This document shows positions 1 to 5,929 of a stretch of DNA of 14,066 nt, one piece after another. The DNA comes from CAZUSC01 sp964622915 (GTDB lineage Bacteria > Patescibacteriota > Andersenbacteria > UBA10190), in contig CAZUSC010000067.1 in the NCBI GenBank assembly GCA_964622915.1, positions 1 to 14,066 of the forward strand, written 5' to 3'. Under the pieces are notes generated by a model. That model worked only from the letters and a program-made list of their open reading frames with translations, searched no databases and was not told the origin of the DNA. Position 1 is the first letter of the stretch; each line of letters opens with the position of its first letter. A program made the position numbers and the translations under genes.

Positions 1-49
1 TAAAGTCCCAGGCCAGATCCGCTGGTAGCCTCTTGTTGCGCTTCGTGCG
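1..49. repeat. 49-bp exact copy of an internal part of the histidine kinase gene
   Basis: Bases 1-49 are identical, in the same orientation, to 1989-2037, which encode residues about 223-239 of the histidine kinase on the minus strand, including the G2 ATP-lid glycines. The match ends abruptly at base 50 and runs off the left edge of the window. Just to the left there may be a second or truncated kinase gene, whose 5' boundary on the minus strand would be base 49. A contig-end assembly artefact gives the same picture. Confidence 0.9.
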
Positions 50-79
50 TAATTCTAACCCTTATAATTCTAACCCTTA
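50..79. repeat. 15-bp tandem duplication
   Basis: The unit TAATTCTAACCCTTA occurs twice without a gap, at 50-64 and 65-79. It begins exactly where the histidine kinase copy at 1-49 ends, so it marks the junction of that duplication. No coding role is visible. Confidence 0.85.
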
Positions 80-129
80 GGTTTAAAACGGCTCTCACCT
101 GGTATGATGCTGCCATTTTAAGCTAAAAG

Positions 130-204
130 GTGCGTCGGTTAATAAAAGAAGCGACGGAAAAAAATCGGTCAGACTTCTTCAAGAAACGATTCACTCCCTG
201 CTAG
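130..204 (+). other. possible 24-codon small ORF of unknown function
   Basis: A GTG-initiated frame of 24 codons (GTG 130-132, TAG 202-204) encodes a basic peptide rich in Lys and Arg. A TAA at 124-126 in the same frame blocks any extension leftwards. AAAGG overlaps the start codon, so spacing for a ribosome binding site is poor. The stop codon lies inside the stem of the terminator at 197-226, as is common for the last gene of a transcript. It could equally be the degraded end of a lost gene or chance. The rest of 80-275 shows no other coding signal. Confidence 0.2.
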
Positions 205-226
205 ATATCCTGGCAGGTTTTTATTT
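197..226 (+). terminator. rho-independent terminator (rightward)
   Basis: CCTGCTAG (197-204) pairs with CTGGCAGG (210-217) as an 8-bp stem with one T-G wobble and a 5-nt loop, followed by TTTTTATTT. No confident rightward gene lies upstream within the window, so it implies transcription entering from the left or from around base 110. Confidence 0.65.
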
Positions 227-256
227 AAAAAACCGCAGGGGGGCAGCCCACGCGGT
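227..256 (-). terminator. rho-independent terminator of the phosphatase gene
   Basis: Read on the minus strand, ACCGCGTGGG pairs with CCCCTGCGGT with one mismatch and one wobble, followed by TTTTTT (the A run at 227-232). It lies about 20 nt past the stop codon of the leftward phosphatase gene and directly abuts the rightward terminator at 197-226. Confidence 0.7.
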
Positions 257-275
257 AAACTTTTCTAGCTTCGCG

Positions 276-1046
276 CTATTTTTGATTAATGATCGCCAAG
301 ACTTCACCAGCTAGTTGATTGTTAGCAGCAAACAATGCCTGCATGTTGATTTGATCCCACTGTAGCGGCTCACCGCTAGGTTGACAGACAATGCCTCCTG
401 CTTCAGTGACGGCAAGAGCACTGGCGCTGAAGTCCCAAATTTTGGCATTAAAGTTGGGATAAGCGCCGGATTTTCCTAGAAGGAGGTTGGCAATGCTGGC
501 AGCAACAAAGCCTGAACCGCCTAGCCAACAACATTTAGTACGCAGTGTAGATACTGCCGGCCATCGATCCTCTGGTGTCCATGGTCCAACCTCAATCTCT
601 ACCACTGATTCTGAAAGTGACCGAGGGTAATCGAGCCGAACACGCTGGTCGTTCAAGTAGGTGCCCTCGCCCTTCTTGACACTAATCATGAGACCAAGCT
701 CGGGCAGATTAATAACACCAGCACAGGGCTGGCCATTTTCAATGAACCCAATAATGGTTCCCCAATTAGAAAAGCCGTTGGAGTAAGGGATTGTGCCATC
801 AATTGGGTCAACCGTGAAAAAAGTGCCGCCGGGAATATGGTGCTCGTCTTGCTCTTCCCCAATAATTGGAATGCCGGGAAATTTTGCATGCAAGCGTATC
901 ATAATGGCCCGTTCCACCACTGGATCTGCTTGTGTCGCATAGTTCCAGTTACTTTCATCTTTCCTGTTGACTTGTAGCTGTTCCTTCTTCGTTTCTAGAG
1001 CCAACTGACCTGCATCCTTTACGATTTGAATCAGTTCCGCGAGCAT
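276..1046 (-). CDS. inositol monophosphatase family phosphatase
   Basis: A 256-residue cytoplasmic protein of the Mg2+/Li+-dependent sugar-phosphatase superfamily, close to the usual length of 250-270. The ordered family motifs are visible: TQAD at 38-41, the GEE metal ligands at 63-65, DPIDGT at 80-85 (metal-binding Asp80 and Asp83) and WD at 204-205 followed by an EAGG segment. It should hydrolyse a small phosphate ester, releasing inorganic phosphate. The stretch after DPIDGT (YSNG...WGTIIG) recalls histidinol-phosphatase (HisN-type) members more than classical inositol phosphatases, but I cannot fix the substrate. No histidine, inositol or sulfur genes are nearby. The ATG at 1044-1046 has GAAGAG about 6 nt upstream. 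Transcription diverges from the NUDIX gene. Confidence 0.9.
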   Translation of the reverse strand: MLAELIQIVKDAGQLALETKKEQLQVNRKDESNWNYATQADPVVERAIMIRLHAKFPGIPIIGEEQDEHHIPGGTFFTVDPIDGTIPYSNGFSNWGTIIGFIENGQPCAGVINLPELGLMISVKKGEGTYLNDQRVRLDYPRSLSESVVEIEVGPWTPEDRWPAVSTLRTKCCWLGGSGFVAASIANLLLGKSGAYPNFNAKIWDFSASALAVTEAGGIVCQPSGEPLQWDQINMQALFAANNQLAGEVLAIINQK

Positions 1047-1073
1047 AGTTACTCTTCTTTATAATGTACTGTA

Positions 1074-1102
1074 AATGTACTGGTTGAGGTGTCCGCAGTC
1101 AA
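1074..1102 (-). promoter_or_regulatory. sigma70-type promoter of the phosphatase gene with an 11-bp direct repeat
   Basis: On the minus strand, TTGACT (plus-strand 1097-1102) lies 17 bp before TACATT (1074-1079). The octamer ATGTACTG occurs at 1064-1071 and 1075-1082, 11 bp apart (one helical turn), covering the -10 box and the expected transcription start. It could be an operator, but there is no experimental basis here. Confidence 0.5.
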
Positions 1103-1155
1103 ATTCTAGGACCTATATCGTCAACGCGCAACCATAAGCTGTTGTATCGCTCTGT

Positions 1156-1184
1156 TTGACACACCCCCCTTCTCCTGATATCAA
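1156..1184 (+). promoter_or_regulatory. sigma70-type promoter of the NUDIX gene
   Basis: A perfect TTGACA (1156-1161) is followed after 17 bp by TATCAA (1179-1184). The predicted transcript starts near 1191 and would have a leader of about 50 nt carrying AGGAG at 1231-1235, 8 nt before the chosen ATG. Confidence 0.6.
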
Positions 1185-1243
1185 GCAGGGACGATAGTGG
1201 ACTGGGAGTGTTCTATTCACAATTTTTCGAAGGAGTCCGTGCC

Positions 1244-1828
1244 ATGAAAGTGGTTCACGAAGCCGATCTACAGCCATGGACAAAAATCGGGGAGCCTCAA
1301 ATTCTAGCCAGCTCGTTCGGTGCGTCCCTGATTCGTCAGAAATTTCGGGAACCACAAGAGAATAAAGAGTACGATTTTTCTCTTGTCAACCTCAAGGAAG
1401 GCAACCAAATCTGTGCAGTCACCAGTGATGCTAACCTTCTGCTTGTACAGCAGTACAAGCAGGGTGCGGATGAGATTGTCTGGGAGGTTCCCGGCGGTGT
1501 GGCGGAAGCCAATGAGAGTCCAGATGTTGTCGCCGCCCGTGAACTTCGAGAAGAAACGGGTTATGAGGCCGAACAAGTGCTACAAACTGGTTGGTTTTGG
1601 CAACACACCAGAAAAGTAACGACCAGGGTCAATACTTTTGTTGCGCTAAACTGCCACCTTGTCGGGAAACCTAAATTGGACGAACACGAAAAAATACGAG
1701 TTGTCGAAGTTTCCCCCGACGAATTCTGGGATCTTGTGAGCCGGGGAGTGTTCCGGGAGCCGCAGAGTTTATCCGCCGTTGTGATGGCCGCCCTAAAGTA
1801 TAACGCCATTCCATTCCCGAGCATTTAG
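1244..1828 (+). CDS. NUDIX hydrolase, ADP-ribose pyrophosphatase-like
   Basis: A 194-residue protein with a complete Nudix box from Gly85 to Tyr107 (G-x5-E-x7-REL-REET-GY), the Mg2+-binding pyrophosphatase signature. WEVPGG just before the box and a hydrophobic beta-rich N-terminal half match ADP-ribose/ADP-sugar pyrophosphatases, which split NDP-X into NMP and phosphoryl-X. Substrate assignment is by family resemblance only. The open frame extends back to a GTG at 1208, but the ATG at 1244 is preferred because AGGAG lies 8 nt before it. The gene stands alone, ends at a double hairpin and converges on the histidine kinase gene. Confidence 0.9.
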   Translation: MKVVHEADLQPWTKIGEPQILASSFGASLIRQKFREPQENKEYDFSLVNLKEGNQICAVTSDANLLLVQQYKQGADEIVWEVPGGVAEANESPDVVAARELREETGYEAEQVLQTGWFWQHTRKVTTRVNTFVALNCHLVGKPKLDEHEKIRVVEVSPDEFWDLVSRGVFREPQSLSAVVMAALKYNAIPFPSI

Positions 1829-1887
1829 GATTAGCCACAAGGCTAATCCTGCCAACCGCCAGATACACACGATCTTGGCGGTTTTTT
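1827..1887 (+). terminator. double hairpin terminator of the NUDIX gene
   Basis: First hairpin: AGGATTAGCC (1827-1836) pairs perfectly with GGCTAATCCT (1841-1850) around an ACAA loop, and starts inside the stop codon. Second hairpin: AACCGCC (1854-1860) pairs with GGCGGTT (1877-1883), with a further GAT/ATC pairing inside, and runs into TTTTTT ending at 1887. The last bases overlap the stop codon of the convergent kinase gene at 1886-1888. Confidence 0.8.
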
Positions 1888-2704
1888 ATGCTCGAATGGG
1901 CAGACTAAACCAAAAACTACTGCCTTTGCCTTCGGTGCTATCAAAACCAATGCGGCCGTCATGCAGGTCAATAATTTCTTTGGTCATGTAAAGTCCCAGG
2001 CCAGATCCGCTGGTAGCCTCTTGTTGCGCTTCGTGCGAGCGAAAAAACTTGGTGAAGATGCGGTTAAATTTAGACTCCGGTATACCAATGCCGGTATCAG
2101 TAATAGTTACTACCACATTTTTATTCTGCACTTCCGCTTCCAGCCTGATTTTACCGCCTGCCCGGGTATATTTGACGGCGTTACTTAATAAATTATCTAA
2201 CAGCACGGAAATTTTTCCTTCATCAAAGGCCGTAAGAGGTAGGTCTTCCGCCGGCAGCCGAAGTGAGAAATCAATATTTTTCTTATCGGCCTCTTTTGTC
2301 CAGTTTTCGGCTGCAATTTGAATAATGGGAGTCAAAGATTGTTTCTTGAGGGTAAAACCAAATTTTTGCTCTTCGATGCGGGCCACGTCGAGCAAATCAT
2401 TCACCACCAAAATCAAGCTGACGACTGCTTGCAAGACGTCATCAACGGCTTTTTTTTGATCGGGCGCAAGCTCCCCCATATTGTTGGTGGCCAGCGCATG
2501 CAGCGTCCACTTAATGCCGGTTAGCGGGGTGCGTAATTGATGAGCGGCCACCGATACAAATTCCGATTTTACAGAATCAAGCTCGCGCAGGCGTTCGTTA
2601 GCCTCCGTTAGCTCCTTCGTTATTTGCTTGTTTTGCGCCAGCAGTTCCTGTAGTTCCTTGTTAGAACTAGTTAACCTAGCAGCATTTTGGGCTGCCGCGC
2701 TCAT
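1886..2704 (-). CDS. soluble sensor histidine kinase without a sensor domain
   Basis: A 272-residue HisKA/HATPase_c kinase. Residues 12-45 form a likely coiled coil (leucine- and glutamate-rich). The H-box has phospho-acceptor His55 (AAHQLRTP). The ATP-binding half shows the N-box (Asn171, Asn175), the G1 box DTGIGIP at 203-209, the F-box FTKFFR at 217-222 and the G2 box GSGLGL at 233-238. No transmembrane segment, PAS or GAF domain precedes the coiled coil, so the signal must come from a partner protein. It lies 37 bp after the response regulator and probably shares its mRNA, and should autophosphorylate and pass phosphate to it. Part of this gene (1989-2037) is repeated exactly at the left edge of the window. 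No good ribosome binding site precedes the ATG. Confidence 0.93.
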   Translation of the reverse strand: MSAAAQNAARLTSSNKELQELLAQNKQITKELTEANERLRELDSVKSEFVSVAAHQLRTPLTGIKWTLHALATNNMGELAPDQKKAVDDVLQAVVSLILVVNDLLDVARIEEQKFGFTLKKQSLTPIIQIAAENWTKEADKKNIDFSLRLPAEDLPLTAFDEGKISVLLDNLLSNAVKYTRAGGKIRLEAEVQNKNVVVTITDTGIGIPESKFNRIFTKFFRSHEAQQEATSGSGLGLYMTKEIIDLHDGRIGFDSTEGKGSSFWFSLPIRA

Positions 2705-2741
2705 CAGCAGATTATGAACCGAAACGTTGACACCACAGCCA

Positions 2742-3143
2742 TTATTGCTGAAGGAGCTTGGCTACCTTAGCCACAATCTCTTCGGGAAAAACATTAGCTT
2801 TGATGATATAGTCAGCCGCTCCTTCGGCCAATCCCCGCGTCACTTCATCGCGCTGTCCGAGGTTAGAAATAATAATAACCGGGATGTCTTTACGTTTATC
2901 GTCCGCTTTTATTTTTTTCAAGAATGTAAAACCGTCCATGTCTGGCAGGACAATGTCCAATAAAATAACGGCTATTTTTTCTTTGGCTAGAATCTTCTCG
3001 GCATCCTCCGCCCGGCTGACCACGAAAGTCTTATACTGGCTAGCCGTAAAATTCTTATTCAAAACATCGACCATTAATTTGTCGTCCTCGACGATAAGTA
3101 CATTCGTATTGGCTGGATCAAGCTTGGTTCTAGGCTCTGGCAT
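2742..3143 (-). CDS. single-domain response regulator (CheY-like receiver)
   Basis: A 133-residue stand-alone receiver domain. The acidic pair is Asp20-Asp21, the phospho-acceptor is Asp63 (LLDIVLPDMDG), the switch Ser is Ser93 and the conserved Lys is Lys115. There is no DNA-binding or enzymatic output domain, so it probably acts by protein-protein contact or as a phosphate relay. It lies between the exported peptide gene (29 bp upstream) and the kinase gene (37 bp downstream), all leftward, consistent with one operon. The kinase is its likely partner. Confidence 0.93.
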   Translation of the reverse strand: MPEPRTKLDPANTNVLIVEDDKLMVDVLNKNFTASQYKTFVVSRAEDAEKILAKEKIAVILLDIVLPDMDGFTFLKKIKADDKRKDIPVIIISNLGQRDEVTRGLAEGAADYIIKANVFPEEIVAKVAKLLQQ

Positions 3144-3172
3144 AGCTAAGTGGCTTTAAAAATAATAATCGG

Positions 3173-3364
3173 TCATTCAGTAGCTGCCCCCGGCGCATCA
3201 TCCACCGGCATAGAAGGAGTGGGGGTGCTGTTTATAAAAATATTTTCGGGGCTGTCCTCTGCCGCATTGAAGGGGTCTATTTCCACTAGAGCCCAAACTG
3301 GCAAAGCCAAGATTAGCAAAAAAAGTGACACGAAACCAATGAGAGAGATAACCTTTTGGGACAT
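3173..3364 (-). CDS. small exported or membrane-anchored peptide, first gene of the two-component operon
   Basis: A 63-residue protein with a Lys at position 4 and a strong hydrophobic stretch at residues 5-25 ending in a VWA sequence that could be a signal-peptidase site. The remaining 38 residues are acidic and rich in Pro, Thr and Ala (one basic residue at most). I recognise no family. Its place directly before a response regulator and a sensor-less histidine kinase makes a signalling or sensing role possible, but that rests on context only. An uncleaved signal anchor is equally possible. Confidence that it is a real gene comes from the clean signal-peptide pattern and operon-like spacing. 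Confidence 0.6.
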   Translation of the reverse strand: MSQKVISLIGFVSLFLLILALPVWALVEIDPFNAAEDSPENIFINSTPTPSMPVDDAPGAATE

Positions 3365-3419
3365 AATCCAGAAGAATATTTAGAGCCTAAATGACCTACA
3401 CAATATATCACACAATGGG

Positions 3420-3601
3420 TTGACAGCGCTTGTGGAAAGAGTATTACAAATATAGACGGCAATGTTGTGCTGAACAAAGGCGAACTCAACGGCAAGGAAC
3501 CGGAACTGGTGTCAGTACGTGACTGATTTCCCCCTTTTCCGTCGCATCCCAGTTGTTCAACCATCTCCCGCCAAAACCACGAAGGAATTGGCGGTTTTTT
3601 T
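3420..3601 (+). ncRNA. possible orphan short transcript (small RNA or remnant) with its own promoter and terminator
   Basis: TTGACA (3420-3425) is followed after 16 bp by TATTAC (3442-3447). A strong terminator ends the unit at 3601: CCGCCAA (3568-3574) pairs with TTGGCGG (3588-3594), then seven Ts. The predicted RNA is about 145 nt. It has an open frame of 19 codons from a GTG at 3467 to a TGA at 3524-3526, with no ribosome binding site; the same frame is open back to 3395 without a good start, so this could be the 3' end of a decayed gene. The rest of the 3365-3727 gap holds only the promoter region of infC. Confidence 0.35.
3568..3601 (+). terminator. rho-independent terminator before infC
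   Basis: A perfect 7-bp stem CCGCCAA/TTGGCGG with a 13-nt loop is followed by TTTTTTT (3595-3601). The stem closely resembles that of the NUDIX terminator. It insulates infC from any transcript coming from the left. Confidence 0.8.
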
Positions 3602-3605
3602 ATAC

Positions 3606-3636
3606 TTGACATATAGTTATCGCGCATGCTCTTAAT
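3606..3636 (+). promoter_or_regulatory. candidate promoter of infC-rpmI-rplT
   Basis: TTGACA at 3606-3611 begins 4 bp after the terminator T run. The best -10 at legal spacing is CTTAAT (3631-3636, 19-bp spacer); TAATAT at 3633-3638 would need a 21-bp spacer. The leader to the infC ATG would be about 85 nt, rich in T near the end, with only a weak GAAG as ribosome binding site. Confidence 0.4.
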
Positions 3637-3727
3637 ATGGAGCGTGCCGTTTAATGTAATTGCTGTTTGTCGTTTCAGCTGACTCCAAGTCTTGACTTTT
3701 GGCTTTTAATTTTTGAAGTTTTTTATT

Positions 3728-4279
3728 ATGTCCAGCCGCCGCCGCCGGTTTCGCTACCGGCCAAAGCCACAAACCGTAAAGCCAGCCGCTAACGAAGAAA
3801 TTACCGCTCCGCAAGTGCGCTTAATTGGTCATGACGGGGAAGCCTTGGGGGTGGTCAGTACGCCGGACGCTTTACAGAAAGCCCAAGTGATTGGGTCAGA
3901 TTTAGTCATTGTCGCCGCCAAGGCCGATCCGCCGGTCGCGCGTATTCTCGATATCGGCAAGCATATGTACGAGAAACGCAAGAAACTGGCGAAGCAGAAA
4001 GTAAAAAGTAAGGGCAAGGATATTAAAGGAGTGCGCATTGGTTTTAAGACCGACGCCGCTGATTGGTCGGTACGCTTAAAACAGGCTGATAAATTTCTCC
4101 AAGTGGGCCATAAGGTGAAATTGGAAGTACGTTTGCGGGGAAGAGAAAAACAGCGTTTTGATTTGGCCGAGAAAAGGATCAAGCAGTTTATCAGCGAAAT
4201 ACCCAGCGGGGCGCGCGCTGAAGATACCGTCTCCCGTTCGCATCATGGATTGTCGGTTTTGTTAGTTGCATTAAAATAG
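3728..4279 (+). CDS. infC: translation initiation factor IF-3
   Basis: A 183-residue protein of normal IF-3 length. A basic N-terminal tail (SSRRRRFRYRP) leads into the conserved N-domain opening NEEITAPQVRLIGHDGE and the PPVARILD/K stretch, then a Lys-rich linker and the C-domain with KGVRIGFKT and a conserved LRGRE segment. IF-3 binds the 30S subunit, proofreads start-codon and initiator-tRNA choice, and keeps subunits apart. A TTG start at 3713 is possible in frame, but the ATG at 3728 fits the family. It heads the classical infC-rpmI-rplT cluster. No L20-binding leader structure could be recognised with confidence. Confidence 0.95.
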   Translation: MSSRRRRFRYRPKPQTVKPAANEEITAPQVRLIGHDGEALGVVSTPDALQKAQVIGSDLVIVAAKADPPVARILDIGKHMYEKRKKLAKQKVKSKGKDIKGVRIGFKTDAADWSVRLKQADKFLQVGHKVKLEVRLRGREKQRFDLAEKRIKQFISEIPSGARAEDTVSRSHHGLSVLLVALK

Positions 4280-4283
4280 TAGC

Positions 4284-4312
4284 TTGACCGAATTGCCGCC
4301 TTGTCGTATTAT
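4284..4312 (+). promoter_or_regulatory. internal promoter giving a leaderless rpmI mRNA
   Basis: TTGACC (4284-4289), a 17-bp spacer and TATTAT (4307-4312) form a near-ideal sigma70 promoter. Only 8 bp separate the -10 box from the rpmI ATG at 4321, so the expected start point falls at or within 2 nt of the ATG. There is no Shine-Dalgarno sequence. It would let L35 and L20 be made independently of IF-3. Confidence 0.6.
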
Positions 4313-4320
4313 TCGAACTC

Positions 4321-4518
4321 ATGGCTAAACAGAAAACGAAAAAAGCCGCCAGCAAACGGTTCACATTTTCCTCTAAGGGGAAGGTTAAACATCGTCATGT
4401 CAAACAAGCCCACTTTAACGCTTTGGCTACGGGCAGTGAAACTCGCCGCAAGCACCATGATAAAAAGGTCTCCCCTGCCGACCTGGGCCGTATAGCCCGC
4501 TTGTTACCTTATAGCTAA
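4321..4518 (+). CDS. rpmI: 50S ribosomal protein L35
   Basis: A 65-residue, strongly basic protein with the L35 pattern: an N-terminal KTKKAASKRF segment, a central GKVKHRH, a HFN/K-rich stretch and a C-terminal end with a LLP motif (about 62-64). It binds 23S rRNA in the large subunit. It lies 41 bp after infC and 8 bp before rplT, the standard order. It has its own promoter and no Shine-Dalgarno sequence, so initiation is probably leaderless. Confidence 0.93.
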   Translation: MAKQKTKKAASKRFTFSSKGKVKHRHVKQAHFNALATGSETRRKHHDKKVSPADLGRIARLLPYS

Positions 4519-4526
4519 ACGCTCTT

Positions 4527-4877
4527 ATGCCACGAGCCCCTCGCAGTGTTGCCAAAAGAGCCCGCCATAAAAAATGGCTAAAACGGGCTAAAGGATTCCG
4601 CGGTCGCCGCCGCACCGTGTTTAAGCTGGCTAAGGAAGCTGTTCTAAAAGCCGGCCAGTACTCCTACCGTGACCGACGCAAAAAAAAGACTGTCTTTCGG
4701 CAGCAATGGCAGATTATTATTAATGGCGCCAGCCGGCGACACGGGTTATCTTATTCGCAATTCGTCCATGGGTTAAGAGCCGAAAAAATCGAACTAGATC
4801 GCAAAGTGTTAGCACAAATTGCCCAAAAGCATCCGGATATTTTTACTAAGATTGCCGCCAGGATCCAAGCAAAGTAG
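4527..4877 (+). CDS. rplT: 50S ribosomal protein L20
   Basis: A 116-residue basic protein matching L20 along its length: RHKKWLKRAKGFRGRRR near the N-terminus, the KAGQYSYRDRRKKK block in the middle, and the INGASRRHGLSYSQFVHGL segment that forms the globular domain. L20 is needed early in 50S assembly and in other bacteria represses its own operon. The very first residues (PRAPRSVAKR) differ from the usual PRVKRG opening. No clear terminator follows; the 61-bp gap to the epimerase gene carries that gene's possible promoter. Confidence 0.95.
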   Translation: MPRAPRSVAKRARHKKWLKRAKGFRGRRRTVFKLAKEAVLKAGQYSYRDRRKKKTVFRQQWQIIINGASRRHGLSYSQFVHGLRAEKIELDRKVLAQIAQKHPDIFTKIAARIQAK

Positions 4878-4924
4878 AAGGAAGTTGCCGACCGGCTGAT
4901 CGCAGCAAGAGACAAAAAATAAGT

Positions 4925-4930
4925 TATACT
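4925..4930 (+). promoter_or_regulatory. -10 box of a possible leaderless promoter for the epimerase gene
   Basis: TATACT at 4925-4930 lies 8 bp before the ATG at 4939. No convincing -35 box sits 17 bp further upstream. AAGG at 4933-4936 is too close to the ATG for a normal ribosome binding site. The arrangement matches that of rpmI and of pilM copy 1. Confidence 0.4.
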
Positions 4931-4938
4931 GCAAGGTA

Positions 4939-5877
4939 ATGAAAAAAATAATCGTGACGGGTGGGGCGGGCTTCATCGGCAGTCACCTGTGCGACCGGCT
5001 GTTGGCTCGCGGTGACCAGGTGATTTGCGTCGACAATTTTTTTACCGGACAGCCGCTAAATATTGCACATCTGCTGGCCAATAAAAACTTTCAGTTAATT
5101 GAACATGATATTGTGCGCCCTCTCTACATTGAAGGGGCCAACCAGATATATAACTTGGCTTGCCCCGCCTCGCCGATTCATTACCAATTTAATCCGATTA
5201 AGACGGTCAAGACTTCGACGATCGGCATGATTAACATGCTAGGTATGGCCAAAAAAACTGGTGCCAGGTTGCTACAAGCCTCAACCTCGGAAGTATACGG
5301 GGACCCGCACGTCCATCCCCAGACGGAAGATTATTGGGGAAACGTAAACACTATTGGCCGGCGTAGTTGCTACGACGAAGGTAAGCGCGTGGCGGAAACT
5401 TTGTGTATGGACTACCAGCGTACCCACGGTATGGAAGTGAGAATTGTACGAATTTTTAACACTTACGGCCCGCGCATGCATCCCCAGGACGGCCGCGTCG
5501 TCAGCAATTTTATTACGCAGGCCCTAGCTCACAGGCCGATAACTGTTTATGGAGCGGGCCGACAAACCAGGTCTTTTTGTTACGTTGATGATTTAGTGGA
5601 AGGACTAATGCGTATGATGGATCAAGATGACGCCGCAGGTCCAGTTAATTTGGGCAACCCGGCCGAGCTGGCTATAGTGGATTTGGCGGAGCAAATTATT
5701 AACTTAACTAACTCGCAGTCGAAGATTATTAATAAAGAACTACCACCGGATGATCCTAAGCAGCGGCAACCAGATATAACGCTGGCCAAAAAACTGCTAA
5801 AGTGGGAACCCAAAATTCCTCTGAAGGAAGGTTTACAGAGGACGATTGATTATTTTTTAGTAACCAGTAATCTGTAA
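4939..5877 (+). CDS. UDP-glucuronate decarboxylase-type NAD-dependent epimerase/dehydratase
   Basis: A 312-residue extended short-chain dehydrogenase. The NAD-binding motif TGGAGFIGSH is at 7-16, the acidic residue ending the second strand is Asp32, and the active site has STSEVYG at 115-121 and the YDEGK pair Tyr145/Lys149. NLACPASPIHYQ (72-83) and GNVN..G.RSCYDEGKR (134-150) are the signature of UDP-glucuronate decarboxylases, which make UDP-xylose from UDP-glucuronate; other nucleotide-sugar epimerases are less likely. Two family prolines in the last motif are replaced (Thr138, Arg141). The C-terminal residues VTSNL and the stop are encoded by a 7-bp repeat array, so the original end may have been altered. 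Its product would feed cell-surface glycans. Confidence 0.88.
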   Translation: MKKIIVTGGAGFIGSHLCDRLLARGDQVICVDNFFTGQPLNIAHLLANKNFQLIEHDIVRPLYIEGANQIYNLACPASPIHYQFNPIKTVKTSTIGMINMLGMAKKTGARLLQASTSEVYGDPHVHPQTEDYWGNVNTIGRRSCYDEGKRVAETLCMDYQRTHGMEVRIVRIFNTYGPRMHPQDGRVVSNFITQALAHRPITVYGAGRQTRSFCYVDDLVEGLMRMMDQDDAAGPVNLGNPAELAIVDLAEQIINLTNSQSKIINKELPPDDPKQRQPDITLAKKLLKWEPKIPLKEGLQRTIDYFLVTSNL

Positions 5878-5929
5878 CTAGTAATTGCTCACTACTTATT
5901 ACTCGTTACCCGTTACTAATTACTATTAT
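5860..5929. repeat. heptamer array A, inverted pair between convergent genes
   Basis: Ten consecutive 7-bp units without a slip. The left four are GTAACCA, GTAATCT, GTAACTA and GTAATTG (5860-5887). The right six (5888-5929) end in or contain TTA and, read on the other strand, give the same TAAYNAG unit, for example TAATTAG, TAACGGG and TAACGAG. The halves face each other and could form a hairpin. The stop codon of the rightward epimerase (5875-5877) and that of the leftward membrane protein (5926-5928) both lie inside. No T run follows, so a terminator role is unproven. Confidence 0.8.

Noticed and set aside
3365..3440. Promoter for the leftward two-component operon
   Set aside because: A promoter should lie here, and TAAATA and TATATT occur on the minus strand, but no -35 box at correct spacing is convincing enough to list.
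3685..3702. Possible attenuator hairpin in the infC leader (CCAA...TTGG before T-rich sequence)
   Set aside because: The stem has only 4 pairs plus a wobble, too weak to claim an attenuator or L20-binding site.
5860..5929. CRISPR-like array
   Set aside because: The units are 7 bp, degenerate and without spacers; no cas gene is present.
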